Of a DNA stretch of 64,000 nt, positions 1 to 12,435 are shown piece after piece. Made by a program: the position numbers and the translations under genes. Source of the stretch: Loxodes magnus (taxonomy: Eukaryota > Ciliophora > Karyorelictea > Loxodida > Loxodidae). Within the stretch, counting starts at the first letter, position 1; each line of letters begins with the position of its first letter. The notes below the pieces were generated by a model. It was given only the letters and a program-made list of their open reading frames with translations. It was not told the origin of the DNA and did no database searches. The DNA lies in the NCBI GenBank assembly GCA_946699065.1, contig CAMPDV010001223.1, positions 1-64,000 of the forward strand, read 5' to 3'.

Positions 1-118
1 GTTTAACTTAGACTATTAATCGAGGGATGAAGAAAAGGATAGCTTCATCGGAGGTTGATGAAGTTAAGCAAAATTAAGTACTCATAATCGGACTATGTTT
101 TACACTGCTTTGGTTGAT

Positions 119-953
119 TCACGAGACCTGAAAAGAAATATCTTTGGCAGCTGAAACGAATTAAACTCTTAATTTTTTTAACTTAGAAAGACTTAAATCT
201 GTAGATGTATTTTACTACAAAATTTGAAACTCCTTTATTACCCTCATACTCCAGCCTTCGGACAGATTTGTCAGACATAAGAATAAGAAGGAATTCAAAT
301 TTTTAATTTAAAAAATGGAGAAGAGAAAAATTATTAATCCGTGGTGAATCTAATAATGGTGGAACCACGTCAAAAAATGTATTTTTTAACACAAAATAGA
401 TAATTTGAATAAAATTATAACAAATAAAAAATTTTTATATGAAAATAAAATGTTTAATTAAAGATTTCTCTCTTCCTTGAGTAATTTCAGGTTCAAAGAT
501 TCCTAGTCTAAAAGCAGTTAAACTCTGGTTTTTGCTTCGTTTATTGATACAGTTTCTTCTTCCGAAAATCTTCCATCCCTTATTAGATAAAAGATAGTAA
601 GGCCTTTTCAAATCTTCTATTGAGTTTTATTGCTTTATTTGGAGTTTCATCAGAGATGTCATGTGTTACTACAGATGTAGCATTTTTTCTAGAAAGTTTA
701 TGCTCTTGCTTAAAATTTTTAATTTCCTTTGTGATTGCTTAACTGATATTTTAGGTTTGCTATTATTCCATTTTATTTAATTCTGTTTCTTTTTTATTAA
801 CTCTTGTTTCAAGTCATGGTTTATCTGTTCTTGCTTCATAAAATCTTCTTCTCTTTGTGTTGTATTATTCAAAAATCTTGGTCTAACTTTTTTATCTATG
901 CTTCGTACTACTCCCTTGGAATTAGTACAAGGAGTATATAAATTTAAGTACAT
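119..953 (-). pseudogene. Coiled-coil arm gene, left copy (frameshifted)
   Basis: Read on the minus strand from ATG 953 this begins MYLNLYTPCTNSKG and continues into a Lys/Gln/Glu-rich helical stretch with RPRFLNN, KQELIKKKQN and SVKQSQRKLKIL motifs. The same protein is encoded by the right arm at 46004. The frame of the N-terminal part (open 777-989) does not match the frame of the downstream part near 526, so at least one frameshift separates them. I do not recognise the family. It is divergent from the MORN/F-box/LRR gene, 141 bp away, so the two may share a promoter region. The lower end is uncertain; a TGA in a conserved tail lies at 119-121. Confidence 0.4.
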
Positions 954-1094
954 AGATTGAATAAAGTAATAAATAAAATAATAGAGCAATAATTATAAAA
1001 TATAATCATTTAATTAAAAATCTAATAAAATAGTAATTTCTATTTAATACTGACAAATAAGCATTATTTCTTAATATTTTTGCTAAATTATAAA

Positions 1095-4000
1095 ATGAAA
1101 GAGAAAAGTCTTAAAAGCGGATCACAAGCCCTAAGAAAAAACACTTTATGGAGTTTAAAGATGAAAGAATAAAAGGAAATATGTTGGATAGATTTATTAA
1201 GGATAGAGATAAGGAAGAGGAACAATGTTTTACGAGAATTAAGATATTTACGAAGGAGAATGGATCAAAAGGTTAAAAAATGGATTAGGAATTTTATATC
1301 TGAAAAAGTGGAAATAAATATGAAGGATAATTTGAAAATAACAAAGTATAAGGAAGTGGAGAATTAAAATTAATAAATGGATCACAATACGAAGGAGAAT
1401 GAAAAAACAACATAATGAATGGGTAAGGAATTTATAAATGATAAAATGGAGATAAATATGAAGGCCATTTTGTAAATGGATTAAGATAAGGGAGAGGAAT
1501 AATGGTTCTTAATAATGGAAATGTTTATGAAGGAGAGTGATTGAAAGATAAAAAACATGGATAAGGAATTTATAAATGTAAAGATGGAAGTAAATATGAA
1601 GGATAATTTGTAAATGGATTAAAAGAAGGAAAAGGAATAATGGTTTTGACTAGTGGAAATGCTTATGAAGGAGAGTGATTGAAAGATAAGTGGCATGGAT
1701 AAGGAATTTATAAATGAAAAAATGGAAGTAAATATGAAGGATAATTTGTAAATGGATTAAGTGAAGGGAAAGGAATAATGGTTCTTAATAATGGAAATGT
1801 TTATGAAGGAGAGTGATTAAAAGATAAAAAGCATGGATAAGGAATTTATAAATGAAAAAATGGAAGTAAATATGAAGGATAATTTGTAAATGGATTAAAA
1901 GAAGGGAAAGGAATAATGGTTAATGAAGGATGGAGATGTTTATGAAGGAGAGTGATTGAAAGATGAAATGCATGGCCAAGGAATTTATAAATGAAAAAAT
2001 GGAAGTAAATATGAAGGATAATTTGTAAATGGATTAAGAGAAGGGAAAGGAATAATGGTTTTGACTAGTGGAAATGCTTATGAAGGAGAGTGATTAAAAG
2101 ATAAAAAGCATGGATAAGGAATTTATAAATGAAAAAATGGAGATAAATATGAAGGATAATTTGTAAATGGATTAAAAGAAGGGAAAGGAATAATGGTTTA
2201 TGAAGATGGAGATGTTTATGAAGGAGAATGATCAAAAGATGAAATGCATGGCCAAGGAATTTATAAATGAAAAAATGGAAGTAAATATGAAGGATAACTT
2301 GTAAATGGATTAAAAGAAGGGAAAGGAATAATGGTTTATGAAGATGGAGATGTTTATGAAGGAGAGTGATTAAAAGATAAGGGGCATGGATAAGGAATTT
2401 ATAAATGTAAAGAGTGGAAGTAAATATGAAGGCCATTTTGTAAATGGATTAAGAGAAGGAAAAGGAATAATGGTTTATACTAGTGGAAATCTTACGAAGG
2501 AGAGTGATTGAAAGATAAAAAGCATGGATAAGGAATTTATAAATGAAAATATGGAGATAAATATGAAGGCCATTTTGTAAATGGATTAAGAGAAGGAAAA
2601 GGAATAATGGTTTATGCTAATGAAAATTCTTACGAAGGAGAGTGATTGAAAGATAAAAAGCATGGATAAGGAATTTATAAATGAAAAAATAGAGATAAAT
2701 ATGAAGGCCATTTTTTAAATGGATTAAGAGAAGGAAAAGGAATAATGGTTTATGTTAGTGGAGATGTTTATGAAGGAGAGTGATTAAAAGAAAAGGGGCA
2801 TGGATAAGGAATTTATAAATGTAAAGATGGAAGTAAATATGAAGGCCATTTTGTAAATGGATTAAAAGAAGGAAAAGGAATAATGGTTTATACTAGTGGA
2901 AATGATTATGAAGGAGAGTGATTGAAAGATAAAATGCATGGATAAGGAATTTATAAATGAAAGATGGAGATAAATATGAAGGCCATTTTGTAAATGGATT
3001 AAAAGAAGGAAAAGGAATAATGGTTTATACTAGTGGAAATGATTATGAAGGAGAGTGATTGAAAGATAAAATGCATGGATAAGGAATTTATAAATGAAAA
3101 GATGGAGATAAATATGAAGGATAATTTGTAAATGGATTAAAAGAAGGAAAAGGCATAATGGTTTATACTAGTGGAAATGTTTATGAAGGAGATTGAATTT
3201 ATGATAAAATGCGATGGATAAGGAATTTATAAATGAAAATATGGTGATAAATATTAAGGTTTATTATTTGAATCATAATTTTTAGGAAAATAATCGTAGT
3301 TATTATTCAATGATGGTTGAATTTTTGACTCTTTTTATTTTAAAGTTAATAAAAATATGAATTAATCTCTCATCTAATAAAAATGCTTTACTTAGTCATT
3401 AAATTTAAATTATCAAGATTAATTAAGAAAAAAATAAAAGTAAAGCTATCACTTACTAATCTAGTAAACTTAAAATATCCTTAATAAAATATTTGAATTC
3501 CTCAAGATTAAAGATATTTGCACTTTACAAAAAACTAATAAGTTTTTCTATTCCTATAATTATAAATTCTAGCTTTTAAAGATTAAAACATTTTATGGAA
3601 CTGAAGATTATATGAAAAAGCAAGATAAATTGAACTATAAAATAAATATAGAATGTAGATGTAATAAAGCTAGTAGTTGATTTAAATAATTTATCTCAAC
3701 ATTTGATAGATTAATTATAAAATAAGTTATATTATAGTCTACTATTTAGATAATGAACTAACTTAAAATAAGGAAAAAAAGATTAATTACTAGACTTTTC
3801 TCTTTTAAGTTATTCAAAATCATTTATTATTTCTAATTTTTTACCTTACTAAAACTTAAAAAATTTAGTACTTAAAGGTTGCTATAAGGATGATGATTTA
3901 TATTTTATTTAATATTTAATAAATCTTGAGAAATTAGAAATCATTTATTAAGAATCTAGTTAAACTACTTAAGAATTGAAAGGAAAGTTTTTAACTTAAT

Positions 4001-5004
4001 ATTGTATGAACTTAAATAAAGTTAGAATTCTAATAATAAAAATCCCTTAACTATTATAAGAGTATATAAAAGACTATTTAGAATAAAAAGGATAATTCAT
4101 CGAAGAACTAAGTATTAACAATCCTTAAGATACTTCTTAATTTACTTATTTTATGTCCTAACTTAAATGCTATTGATTTTTATGATTCTGCTTAGGAAAT
4201 TTTTGATTAAGTTAGAAATAGAAAAATATAAAGCTTATTGGTAAAAGGTAATTTTGAGAGAGAAGCATTTGAATAATATTTTTGGAGTTAAGTATAGTAA
4301 ACTATATAAAGTTAGTATTGAAGATAGTTAGAGTTTTAGTGATTAAAATATGTAGATTCTTTTATAAAATGCAAATAACATCTAGTCACTTAAACTAAAA
4401 AGCTTAGTACAACTTACTAATTCTTCTCTTTAGTAAATAGGTAATTATGGATAGAACTATGAATAAATAAGTTTAATTGACTTAAATCAAATAACACACT
4501 AAACTTTAAGTTTTATTTTCTAACAATGTAAAAGATTAAAGTAAATAGAACTTGCTTAACTAACTTAAATAAACAGCTAGCTTTTCTAAGTAATAAACTA
4601 AAATAATCTATATTTACAAACATTAAAACTGAACTAACTAACAATAAAAGGAAATTAAAATTGGATAGATTAAATAGTATAAATAAGATAGCTAAATAGC
4701 TTATAACTTAATAGTTTAAATCTAAATGATTAAGATATTGCTAAAATATTATAACTAGCAACTAGATTATAAACATTAGATTTAAGTGGAAATTAAATTA
4801 CAAATAACACATTTCCAATAAACGATGAAAATGAATAGCCTTATCCTATTTATAAAAACTTAAGAATTTTAAAGGTAACTTTTTAGAACTTTGAGTTTAA
4901 AAACTAGTTTATTAGATTAAAAGAGAAGTTTAGAAAAATAAAAAATATTTAATGGATATGAGGAATTTGAAGAAATCAATCTAGACGTCGATTTGGATTT
5001 GTGA
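1095..5004 (+). pseudogene. MORN-F-box-LRR protein gene, left copy (decayed)
   Basis: This is the paralogue of the intact gene at 42896-45862. It starts at the same ATG (MKEKSLKSGS) and ends at the equivalent TGA (5002-5004), but the span is not a multiple of three. Single-base changes break the frame inside MORN units, for example GAAGGATGG for GAAGATGG near 1927, GAGTGG for GATGG near 2411, and a lost G near 2480. It has about 13 MORN units against six typical ones on the right. Nearly every MORN tryptophan is TGA here too; one is TGG (near 1260). The F-box and LRR parts follow from about 3290. It is probably a non-functional twin, although sequencing errors in a repeat could mimic some indels. 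Confidence 0.75.
1230..3290 (+). repeat. Tandem MORN array, 138-bp unit
   Basis: A 46-codon unit carrying two MORN motifs (YEGEW...GQGIYKW and KYEGQF...GKGIMV) repeats about 13 times with a period near 138 bp, after a few diverged units. Tryptophan codons in YEGEW and YKW are TGA in almost every unit. Confidence 0.9.
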
Positions 5005-5289
5005 GATGAATTTTAAGATATAACTCTTATATAAAATTTTATTTCTTAAGCATAAAATTTAAATTTAAAATGCATAAATAGTATATAAAATTAGATAATG
5101 AATGTAGTTGATATTAATATATATTGATTTAATGTAAAAATTTCTTGTATATATATAAAGTTATATTAAAAATGAGGAAATAAAAGAAGCCTATTTAATT
5201 TTTATATCTTATTTTAAATATTTTAAAATAGATATCTTATAATCAATTTAGTAACATTTTTATTTATTAATTAGTAATAAAAATATTAG

Positions 5290-5922
5290 ATAAGTATAAG
5301 ATATTACTGATGAGATTTTATTTAAGCTTCTGCTATATTTTAAGTTTTAATTTTGTTTAGTTCTAAAATAGAATATACAGCAATATCTATTTATATTAAT
5401 TAATTTAATATAAACTTATATTACTTCATATGCCATAAGTATATTAAATAGATTATTTAGCCATCCATTATGCTATTACAGCTTATAATTTAATTGATCC
5501 TAAATATTTATAATTTCATCAAATTTATACAATATTATTTATATTTCTTTAATATGTGCTTCATTAATTCTCTGTTTACAGTTCTATAATAAAACAAATA
5601 AGTTAAGATAGCAAAATTTATAAAAGTTAAAAAGGTAGAATTATCTCCTTTGATATGATTAAATAAAAATGTTTATGATACATAATTTAGAGTGATAATT
5701 TTATTGGTTATATGATTAAACATAAATTTAAACTAGAAGAGTTTTTTACATCTTTAATTGTAAGTATTGCTTCCTTCAATTATAGACGTTAGTAAATGCT
5801 TTTAAATTGTTTATTAATCTTGTCTTTATCATTTTTTCTACAATTACTTCTGTTTTCTACTCATATTTAACTTCTTCTTATTTCGCTTTCTCTATTTCTA
5901 GAGTGTCAAGACTTTTTTTCAT
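5290..5922 (-). CDS. Hypothetical coiled-coil protein
   Basis: From ATG 5922 on the minus strand the frame reads MKKSLDTLEIEKAKQEEV, then an acidic/basic helical stretch, YNWRKQYLQLK (W is TGA) and a long Asn/Gln/Lys-rich tail with motifs such as INEAHIKEIQI. No stop other than possible TGAs interrupts about 200 codons. The amino-acid composition is that of a soluble coiled-coil protein. I do not recognise the family. The 3' end is arbitrary. It lies between the left arm and F-box/LRR copy 1 and transcribes toward the arm. Confidence 0.4.
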
Positions 5923-6900
5923 TGGCTTCTTGTGAAATATTTTTGATTTATGAATCTAAATACTCCAATTTAAACCTTGAAAATTACTCTATATTTTTTT
6001 GATAAATTAGTATAAGACACACTTAAATTATAACTTCCAATCTTTTCAGATAGTCAATCTCATATACTAGATTAATATATATATTTAAAATATGTTAAAT
6101 ATCTCATGCTCTCTACACATATAATGGAGATTATCAATAGGATAATGATTATCTTAAAGATCCTTCCAAAAACTATAATATTAAGCTCTAAGTCTATATA
6201 TACTAATAATTTTTAATCTATACTATTTGTTTAACTTCATATAAGTAATTAATGGAAAATTGCTAAAGATTAACAAATTGCTCAGTATATACTTTAGCTG
6301 TTTTCATTATCTCAAATTTTTTAGTAGCTGCATTATAGTAGAAATATCGTTATATTTTGTCTCTTATATATGTTTAGTAAAAGTTTTAAGACTGATATTA
6401 TTCTAGTAACTCTGCAGATAGATATTTTAAAGGTCTGATAATTGGTACTTTTAATCATAGTATTAAAATCCTTTTTACCAGATATTAATGAAAAGAGAGG
6501 CAATTGTTGATCTTGAAAAATAAATAGTTTCTTATTTAATTTTATAGTAGAATCTAAGAATTTCAGAAGCATAATATGCTTAAAAGGCAATTAACTTAGT
6601 TGTATTTAATGTGACTGATAAATGTTGAAGTTGGTACTTAAATTTTATTTTAGTAATTCTGATGCTTGATTAAATTCTATTTAGAAGTTATTTTTTCTAG
6701 GATGTTTTGAATAGTTTTATCGTTTATCTTAGTTATTTTAATTTGTATTGTATTTAATATTAATTGGTACATTGATTATGTGAAAGGTTTGTAGATAATT
6801 TTAGTTAAGCTTAAGTGATTCTGATATTTATTGTTGTTGTTTTGTAAGAAGAGAATTGGTTAGGTTTGATTTAATGATATAGTAATAAAGGATTATATTT
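5923..6900. other. AT-rich stretch, no firm gene
   Basis: Only short frames are seen. A minus-strand frame at 6333-6590 (85 codons, no TAA/TAG codons) has no recognisable motif, and I would not call it a gene without expression data. Confidence 0.5.
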
Positions 6901-6908
6901 AGTAAGAA

Positions 6909-9362
6909 AATGAAAAATATAGAAATAATTAGTTTAGTAATAGTTAAATATAAAGTATTAGTGTCTTTATAACTATACTTTACTTTATTATTACATTAGA
7001 ATTCTCTTTATTATTATATCATTACTATGTAAATACCTTATTTAAACCACTCTACTCTCTACTTTATAAATTAACACTATTAGTGTCTGTAGTAAAAACT
7101 CTTACCAATAAGAATATTAATTTCTAATATATTGCGAAGAACATTAAATTTAAGCATGATTTATATCTAAATCTTAAAGTAAAATAGCTTAGAAAGTAAA
7201 AAAGAAATATAATATAAAGAAAAAAATATAAATAGTTCCATAAACTAAATAAACTAATTTAGATACAAATCCACTTTTAGAAAAATAAATAAAAAATACT
7301 AAAAAGTAAAATAAAAGCTTAGAGCAAATTAATAAAAGCTTTCAAAATTAAATTAGTAAATCACAACTAAATGTAGAAACTTTGGAATAATAGTAATTAT
7401 TCAAATTCTTTAATACTTATAAAATCAACACATTGCTAATATATAATAAGTTAATACTAGATATACTTTTAACTACCTACTCATTTTATATTATTAAGAA
7501 CATTTAATACTAAAAACTTAATTCTATTAACTTTAAACTTAATTTAACATTCACTATTTATTAATAAATAAATACCTATTTTCAGTTCAACTGCTAAATT
7601 AGATTTCTGAATTATTACTACAAAGTATGTAGATCAAAATTTAAGATTTAAGCAATATAAAGTAACTTTAATTTAAGAACTTCATATAATTCAAAAATAT
7701 AGAAGTAGCAATATTTATAAATTATTCCTAGTTGCTATTAACTAACAAGGTTAAGAATCATTAATTGGGAGTAAGTTTATTAATAACTATACTTTTGTAA
7801 TATTTACCATTACTAGAATCTATTAATATGCAAGCAGAATAATTAACAGGCTAATTTTACTAGATTTCTGTTTTAATTTTAATTTAAATATTCTTAAAAT
7901 TGAGAGTGATAATTTATAAAAGAGAAAGTGAAAGAAATTTGATAAATAAAAGGTTTAATCATATAAGAAATAAAAATAAATAAAAATGATAAGTATCATA
8001 ATATAATATAATTTTGCCCATATCTTAATAATTTTATTTGAAGTTTAGTTATAATATCTTACTAAAATTTAAATTAAATTAAGCATTTTTAATTAAAGAG
8101 ATATAATTGGATTTTTAAATGTATCTAGATAAGTAATTAAAGAATTGTTTTAATGCTAGTATAATAGTTTATAATCTATTTATATTTAAAGTATCAAGCT
8201 TTATAACTTTTATTTTTAGTCTTTCTAATTTTTTATGCTCCAAATTTAAAGAATTTAAGCTTAGATTATGCTTTGTATATCCAAAATGAATAGAATAAGA
8301 ATTAAGAATAACTATAGCTGAATAGTAGTAACTTTTAAATATAGTAGCATTTTAAGTTAGAAATATTTAATTAATCATATCTTAATATACTAATCTTCAG
8401 TTTATTTAATTATTAATAAATAACTCTACTTTCTTAAAATTACTCAAATTGAGTAGAATCATTTTGTTAGAAGATTAAAGTTATAGTATATTAACATTGT
8501 TTAATAAGTTTAAGCACTAGAGTAAGATTTAAGCCATTAATAAGCAAATTTTTTACTTTAATGAGTTGAAGTTTAAAACTGTCAAAACTTAGTGATGAAT
8601 TATTATAACTATTTCTAGGAAATTATCCTATTTAAAAAATTTAAATTAGTAGCTTTGATAATATATAAAAATTAGATTTCTCTTTAAATAGGAATTTTTA
8701 ATTAGAACATGCAATATTTGATTTTAGGGAAATCAATTAACTCTAAGTATAAACTTTTAATTTATATTCCAACATTGCTAATAATTTAAATAAATTATTT
8801 TTGACAGATAGAAGGGACATAAAAAAATAATTTTAAATATTAAATACTTACTGCTAGAAAATGGAAAGCATAAAGTTAAATAATTCCACTTTTAGTCAAA
8901 GCAACGGAATAAGTGAAATAGTTAGAATATCTATTTTAAAAATATTAGAGCTACTTTCTTGTAATTTAGGTAACGAAAACGTAATTTAAATAGTAAAAAC
9001 TGCAAATATATTAAAAATTTAGATATAAGTTAGAATCAGAGTACAATAGAAGAAGCATTTTCATTAAATAACGAATAAGGATTTTAATATTATATTTGAT
9101 ACGGTTTAAGAACTTTATTTTTAGTACAATGCTAAAGAAAATAATAATGAAAATCAAAGTTAATCCAAATATAAATAAATAAAGATTTATCCTTAAGATG
9201 AAAATTTAATAAACGAAATAGAAGAAATAGAATTTTATTTAAGTAATCTTCATCAGTAGAAAACTTAAATACGCAATTACTAAACTTAATAAATTTAATA
9301 TCTTAATATCTTCTTTCAACTAAATCTAAATTTACTTTTCTAATTAACGAAAGAACTTAAAT
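6909..9362 (+). pseudogene. F-box/LRR protein, copy 1 (frameshifted)
   Basis: The first 140 bp match the 5' flank of the other F-box/LRR copies (32084-32222 reversed, 54178-54290). Downstream is an F-box-like segment (IIQILQYLQNQHIANIQQVN, about 7390-7450) and LRRs, including LELLSCNLGNENVIQIV and EQGFQYYIWYGLRTL. In the last motif W is TGA at 9097-9099, where copy 3 has TGG. An extra A in the run near 8937-8942 and other shifts break the frame, and the MGACC start of copy 3 is absent. F-box/LRR proteins usually select substrates for SCF ubiquitin ligases; that role is inferred from family only. The C-terminus is acidic (NEIEEIEFYL). Confidence 0.65.
7266..8403 (+). repeat. Direct repeat, near-identical to 57628-58767
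   Basis: About 1.14 kb of F-box/LRR copy 1 recurs almost base for base at 57628-58767, with only a few substitutions and 1-bp indels (for example TTTATGCTCC/TTTCTGCTCC). The repeat ends at CAGTTT (8398-8403 and 58762-58767). Confidence 0.95.
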
Positions 9363-10319
9363 TTATATTTTTATTAATTTTTTATCATTTTTTAATATTT
9401 TAAAGCTCGAAAGAAATAATACATTAAACGATAAAAAATTCCATTTTTTTGGCTTGACAAAAATTATAAAATATTAGATTAATAATAGAAATAACAAGAA
9501 AAACTAGGTCTACAAAAAAAATTGAAAAGAGAAAAGAGAAAAGAAAAAGGAAAGAAATTAAAGCATACGAAAGGACTGAAGCATTGAAAAAGATATGCAT
9601 CTTAGTTTTCAAGACGACAACTGTAGATATAGTAAAATTTCTAAAATTAATTTATATTTAAATTTCATAATTTGAAGCATAATTAGTATCAAAGTTTCCT
9701 AAGAGAAGATTATGGAAAATAGGTGCAAGATTGTAGAAAAATTATTTAAAATAGATTTAGATGTGAGTTGTATTACCTTTTAACTAAAATCTTCCACTAT
9801 TCCTTATATCTCTTTATTTGTGCTATTTTCGAGAAAAATATTTCTACCAAGTCTTATTTATTCCTTTATTCCTTTTTCATTTTTTATATTAGTGTCAATT
9901 TATTATTTCTGATTTTGCTCTATGACCAAGTTAATTATTCATACTACTATGCCAAATTAGTAGATTTATGTTTTGAAGGTTCAAATTAAATGCTAATACA
10001 AGATATAAACTCTTTTTATTATTATTTTCTTATTTTTTTCTTTCTTTCAAACGATCACATAAATTTATCAAATTAATCCCATTCCTATCTAAAGTAATTA
10101 ACATCTTTATCACTAAATAAATTCTAAGACAGAAGATAATCTACTTAAAAATTCCTTTTGCTAACTATGATTTATCTCTTTTGACTATCTCTATTTTAAA
10201 CCCTAGAAATCTTGTGAAATTACTCAAATCATTCTATTATCAACCTTCTTTAGTCTAGTAGGTTTATTACCTATCATTACTTATCATTACCTATAATTAC
10301 CAGAAATATCATATATCTA
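9363..10319. other. AT-rich intergenic stretch
   Basis: Short hydrophobic frames occur on both strands (9424-9612 minus, 9768-9989 plus, the latter MYYLLTKIFHYSLYL). AT-rich DNA readily gives such F/I/L/Y-rich frames, so I do not call either as a gene. A short ATTACCTATCATTACTTATC-type repetition lies at about 10265-10303. Confidence 0.5.
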
Positions 10320-11548
10320 TAAGAAGCATCATTGAAGTTTATATCAGAATCATAAGAGCAGAACTTAAGTATTCTATCATTTTAAAAATGAAGTGGTATC
10401 GAAGGAAAGGTGAGTAAATAGATAAGGGGTAAGTTAATGTATATTGCACTGTTATACTAATGAAGTTGGATATATATTGCCTTGGTAGCTTAAAGGGTAA
10501 AGTTATTCTATCCTTCTTAGTAACTTATAAGCATAGTTTAAAAAATAAAAATTGAAGTAAGTTCAAAAAGGAAGCAGATTCTAGAAGTAAATAATTATTA
10601 GAGTAGCTAGTTTCCAGGATATCTTAGTTATTAATGCCATAAGCTTGCTTATTTAATCAGTTTGATATAATATAAGATAATAATTGTCTAATTATCTATT
10701 AATCAAATAAATCTCAGGAGTAAATATTAAAATAAGTGATAGTGAGTTATGATAGTCTTTAGATTTTATACTACTAAAGGCTCATTAAAATCATATTATT
10801 CAAAGTTTTATAGCTTGATATTAAGAAGAAGTTATCTACTCTTGGTTTAATACAATCATATAAGAACGTCATTTAAGCATGAAGCTACTTATAAGCCTAT
10901 TTAATAACTTTAAGCTTTTAGTATAATCATTAATAGTATTAGTGTTGACTTGGTATTAATTAGTAGTATTAGTAAGGATTAATTACCTTCCCATTTCTTT
11001 AAAAATAACCTAGATGTTAATAACTAAATTTAATTAATAGATCTTTATTTAACTAAAAAGGAACAGCCAATTGTAAAAATAAAGCCAGCAATTTAATAAG
11101 CAGTGAACAGTTAAAAGAAGAACATTTAGCTAAATACGCTTTATTAAAGCAAGAGTTTTCTATCAAGTTCATTTATCTTCATAAATTGGTAAAAAGGATA
11201 TTCCTAACTCATTAACTTACTTTATTGGAAGAATGTTAGTTCTAATTGTGCAAGAATGAGTTATTCCTAAGCTTTAGCTACAAAATCTCTTTACTTAGTT
11301 AGAAACCATTTCAGTATATTTAATTTATCTCTCAACAACGTATAAAACAAAAGAAACAGCATAAGGAAACGTTCGAGTTAATTTCAAGATAGATTAAGGG
11401 AAAATCAATACCATATGATTTAAAGTTAATGTTAGCTAACCTTATATTCGTATTGACATTAGTCCTTATTACTTTATATGTAAGAATTGAGAGAAAAAGC
11501 TATCAAGAAAAAATACATTAGAGTTATAACCTTATATGATAGAAAAAA
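10320..11548 (+). CDS. Hypothetical protein with faint kinase-like motifs
   Basis: A plus-strand frame reads RSIIEVYIRIIRAELKYS, then KWYRRKGE and KLDIYCLGSLKGKVIL. These resemble protein kinase subdomains VIII (WYRAPE) and IX (DIWSLG). It continues through a charged helical region (SSEQLKEEHLAKYALLKQE) to a probable membrane segment (LANLIFVLTLVLITLYV, near 11430-11480) and a TGA about 11546. One TGA near 10949 may be W or a break. The APE triad and any glycine loop are not seen, so this may be a decayed or truncated kinase-related gene or an unrelated protein. It lies in the stretch missing from the second copy at 58767. Confidence 0.35.
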
Positions 11549-12285
11549 ATAATTTAACAATATATATTTTTAATATGCAAGATAAGTTAGCTAGTAAGAA
11601 GTGCTAGAAGAGGCTATAAATACAATATAAGAACATTAAACTATGCAAATGGATCATAAACTTTGTAGCTTTTAAACAAATAAATTAGTGGGTAATCATA
11701 TTTTCTTGTAGTAGTATAGTTTTATATTATAATAGTGAGGTTAAACTCATAAGAGTGAGATAAATAGTAAGTGGAAACTTCTAACAACTTTATACTTAGA
11801 CTCTTTTTTAAAATATTTGTATATTTTTAGAGTTGATTTATCACATTATAGTTAATATATAACCTAAAGTTATAGTGATTAGTATGGCCATATATAGTAA
11901 GGTATTATTACATCTATCTAAGTTTTATATTATTCTAGAAATAATTATTTTGATATATGTTTATCTATATTATATATATAGTCTATTTAAATCTCACTTA
12001 ATGATATCTATACCAACTATAATCCTTGAAATCTTGTATATATATGAGTATAGAATTTGTTTATAAATAAATAAATTAGCATGGCATCACCTTTAATTAG
12101 GTTTAGCATAATTAACTATACATATTAATTTAAGTGTTCTCATTATCTGCATTGTCTTTGTATAGCCAACATAGAGATAAGCTTCTCCAAATGGTAATAT
12201 TTTATTCTAAATTTATTCTCTAATCTAGTTGTAATTATACCAGTTTTCTAAAATAAAATCCAAGAAATAAATAAAATTTGTAAAA
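11549..12285. other. AT-rich stretch, no recognised gene
   Basis: Low-complexity TA-rich DNA (for example 11940-12000). From about 11948 it belongs to the long duplication shared with 58768 onward. Nothing coding is supported. Confidence 0.5.
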
Positions 12286-12289
12286 TTAA

Positions 12290-12435
12290 GTGGCTCATCA
12301 GTCAAACCTCGTATTGCTAGCAAGAGCCTTGAGCAAATTAGGAGTGTTTCTTCTGAATTTGTCCACCCTTATCATGGTGGTATCTAGTGCCGAATTACTC
12401 GCAATTCAGTATACATTACACCAGATTATTACAAT
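12290..12435 (-). pseudogene. Fragment of an unknown conserved protein, copy 1
   Basis: This local GC-richer patch reads on the minus strand as LDTTMIRVDKFRRNTPNLL. The copy at 59105-59250 reads LDNTKNKGDKLKRDIPNL followed by GLFDEPLNFLNF. Copy 1 has one extra base (GGGTGGAC for GGGTGAC), which shifts its frame. Conservation between copies suggests real coding sequence. The family is not recognised. Confidence 0.4.

Larger units (their letters stand above)
1..5004. repeat. Left arm of a giant inverted repeat
   Basis: The sequence from base 1 (ATCGAGGGATGAAGAAAAGG near 18) to about 5004 is the reverse complement of 42896-46949. Recognisable blocks are the end motif, the coiled-coil gene, the MORN array and the LRR half of the large gene. 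The arms differ in length mainly because the left MORN array has more units. Similarity is already under way at base 1, so the arm probably continues a little upstream of the window. Confidence 0.9.

Noticed and set aside
2065..2436. 123-codon minus-strand ORF (HLHKPLFLSLLLIHLQ repeats)
   Set aside because: Antisense of the MORN array; its repetition simply mirrors the coding repeat. The same applies to the plus ORF at 45574-45846.
1230..3290. CRISPR-like regular repeat
   Set aside because: The 138-bp units are contiguous and encode MORN motifs; there are no spacers.
9768..9989. 73-codon plus ORF with hydrophobic content
   Set aside because: Typical chance frame in AT-rich DNA; no paralogue or motif.
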